This document shows positions 62,819 through 64,000 of a DNA stretch of 64,000 nucleotides, piece by piece. The DNA lies in assembly GCA_000711775.1 (NCBI GenBank), contig ARYC01000062.1:1-64000 (forward strand), given 5' to 3'. Under the pieces are notes generated by a model. The model ran no database searches and was not told the DNA's origin. It saw only the letters and a list, made by a program, of their open reading frames with translations. Source of the stretch: Oxytricha trifallax (taxonomy: Eukaryota > Ciliophora > Spirotrichea > Sporadotrichida > Oxytrichidae). Each line of letters begins with the position of its first letter. Positions within the stretch are counted from its first letter, which is position 1. Position numbers and translations under genes: made by a program.

Positions 62819-64000
62819 AATTAAATATTAAGGTTACAATATATCACTTGTTTATCTTTATATCTATTTACATTTACATTATTAAAAATAGCAAATAATT
62901 AAAAAAGGTATAAGTAAACTATTAATTACTATAGCTCCTTCAAATCAATTTGAGAGTTATCTACTGTGTCCTAACTGAAACCAGATTGCGATATATCTAC
63001 TATCTAGTTATGAAATCAAGATAAGCCGTCTTAACAAGCCATAAAACATGCTGTTGCTAACTCATCTAAGCTTTGTAAGATTCAGTCTGTTCAATCAATC
63101 ATTTATTATTATACTTTGCTTGATGTTTGAAGTGGAAGTATCACTGACAGTATCTGCTCTTAGCAGTTGCCTATTTGGGGCTCTAGTTGAAGCCAGTGAA
63201 ATCAAGCATCTGAGAGTTAATTAACATCCATCTGTTTACTGTCAATGTCCACATCAAGCCTGATTTCTCAGTTTTAGATTTAGTTAAGTCAAACACTTTA
63301 CGAATTCATTTAGTAATTATTAATTTAAATTAATTTATAGTTTGAAAGTGAGTATCAAATATGTCTCTCATCGATATATACTTGATTATCTACATGAACA
63401 AATTCAATTCATTTTGCTGCTTCCAAATTTAGTTAGCCGAGAGCATAAATCAATTTATTAGCAAGATTAAAGCAAATCAATCACTTATTTTTAGTTTTTC
63501 CAGGGATTAAATGGATAATTTCATTAAACGATATATAGTCAGCTAAATTATAAATATATTACGTAGACTATTACATAAAATATAATATATTTATATATAT
63601 AAATATAATAATGGGATATAAATTAGTTAATAATATTCACTCATATACAGCCCATTAAGTTCTGATAAATGTATGCATTTTAATATTTCAGACTCTTTAA
63701 AAATAATAGCTTTCAGGTGCTTTTAAAATACTATATAAGTAAACTACCATTAAAATGTCTAAATAAAATAAAGGCATTTGACATGTATTGTTCAATCATC
63801 TTTTCTGGCATTAATTAATTAAAACTATAAATATATTTGTACGATTTAATAATATATATTATATTATACATAGGACTGGACTTATAATGATAAATAAAAA
63901 TGACTCTTTATTATGAATAGAAAATCAAAGCATATTTATCATAGGCATTTATCTCATCCACAAAGTCTTATTTTATTATGTATATTTTCAGTAGTTCAAT
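62819..64000. other. Right end: A+T-rich with a small mixed-composition patch
   Basis: About 62930-63290 is somewhat richer in G+C, but no long frame could be chosen. The rest is A+T-rich with no supported feature. Confidence 0.4.

Noticed and set aside
1..64000. rRNA, tRNA and telomeric repeats
   Set aside because: No tRNA T-loop box in a foldable context, no rRNA core motif and no CCCCAAAA- or CCCCAA-type repeat run was found on reading both strands.

Overview
This 64 kb window is very A+T-rich and has no long reading frame under the standard genetic code. That does not make it empty. In many small islands of higher G+C, a long frame appears once TAA and TAG are read as glutamine and TGA is kept as the only terminator. 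The best support is comparative. Four diverged copies of one dispersed element, near 15 kb, 20 kb, 34 kb and 41 kb, share frames in which in-frame TAA codons persist and many differences fall at third codon positions. UAR=Gln is the ciliate code; diplomonads, oxymonads and some green algae also use it. Gene fragments scattered through A+T-rich repetitive DNA, a satellite array and fold-back elements fit a ciliate germline (micronuclear) chromosome best. The organism call is an inference, and I recognise almost no protein families.

Layout. Positions 1-5451 hold an approximately 470-bp tandem satellite (eleven full units and a truncated twelfth) with variant classes that recur in order. From 5.4 to 10.7 kb is A+T-rich DNA without a convincing gene. 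Coding-like islands follow at 10.77-11.70 kb (-), 12.96-13.24 kb (+) and 14.24-14.47 kb (+, PH-like). The two-gene A/B elements lie at about 14.7-16.3, 19.6-21.1, 34.0-35.3 and 40.9-42.6 kb. Each has two head-to-head reading frames, here called A (charged, coiled-coil C-terminus) and B. The 20-kb copy is strikingly G+C-rich and the others less so. From 21.2 to 34.0 kb and from 35.3 to 40.9 kb the DNA is essentially gene-free A+T-rich sequence.

Inverted-repeat (fold-back) elements lie at 23.37-23.75, 41.71-42.26 and 48.59-49.05 kb. The last two are one family with nearly identical ends and an internal 40-bp hairpin cassette; the 41.7-kb one sits inside an A/B element. The right third is denser in coding-like islands: 43.7, 44.9, 47.5-48.4, 49.1, 51.5-52.0 (a possible Ty3/gypsy-like RT-RNase H remnant), 52.96-54.45 (the longest frame, 497 codons with three internal TGAs), 54.8-55.2, 55.9-56.4, 57.1-57.5, 59.1-59.8, 60.1-60.8 and 62.25-62.8 kb.

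Limits. With TGA as the only stop, random DNA of this composition stays open for roughly 55 codons on average (my rough estimate), and arbitrary frames often look protein-like. Single-copy islands are therefore reported with low to moderate confidence. TGA codons interrupt many islands: either the copies are decaying, or UGA is sometimes read as an amino acid, as in karyorelict and Condylostoma codes. I cannot decide between these from the sequence alone. No rRNA, tRNA, CRISPR array or telomeric repeat was seen.
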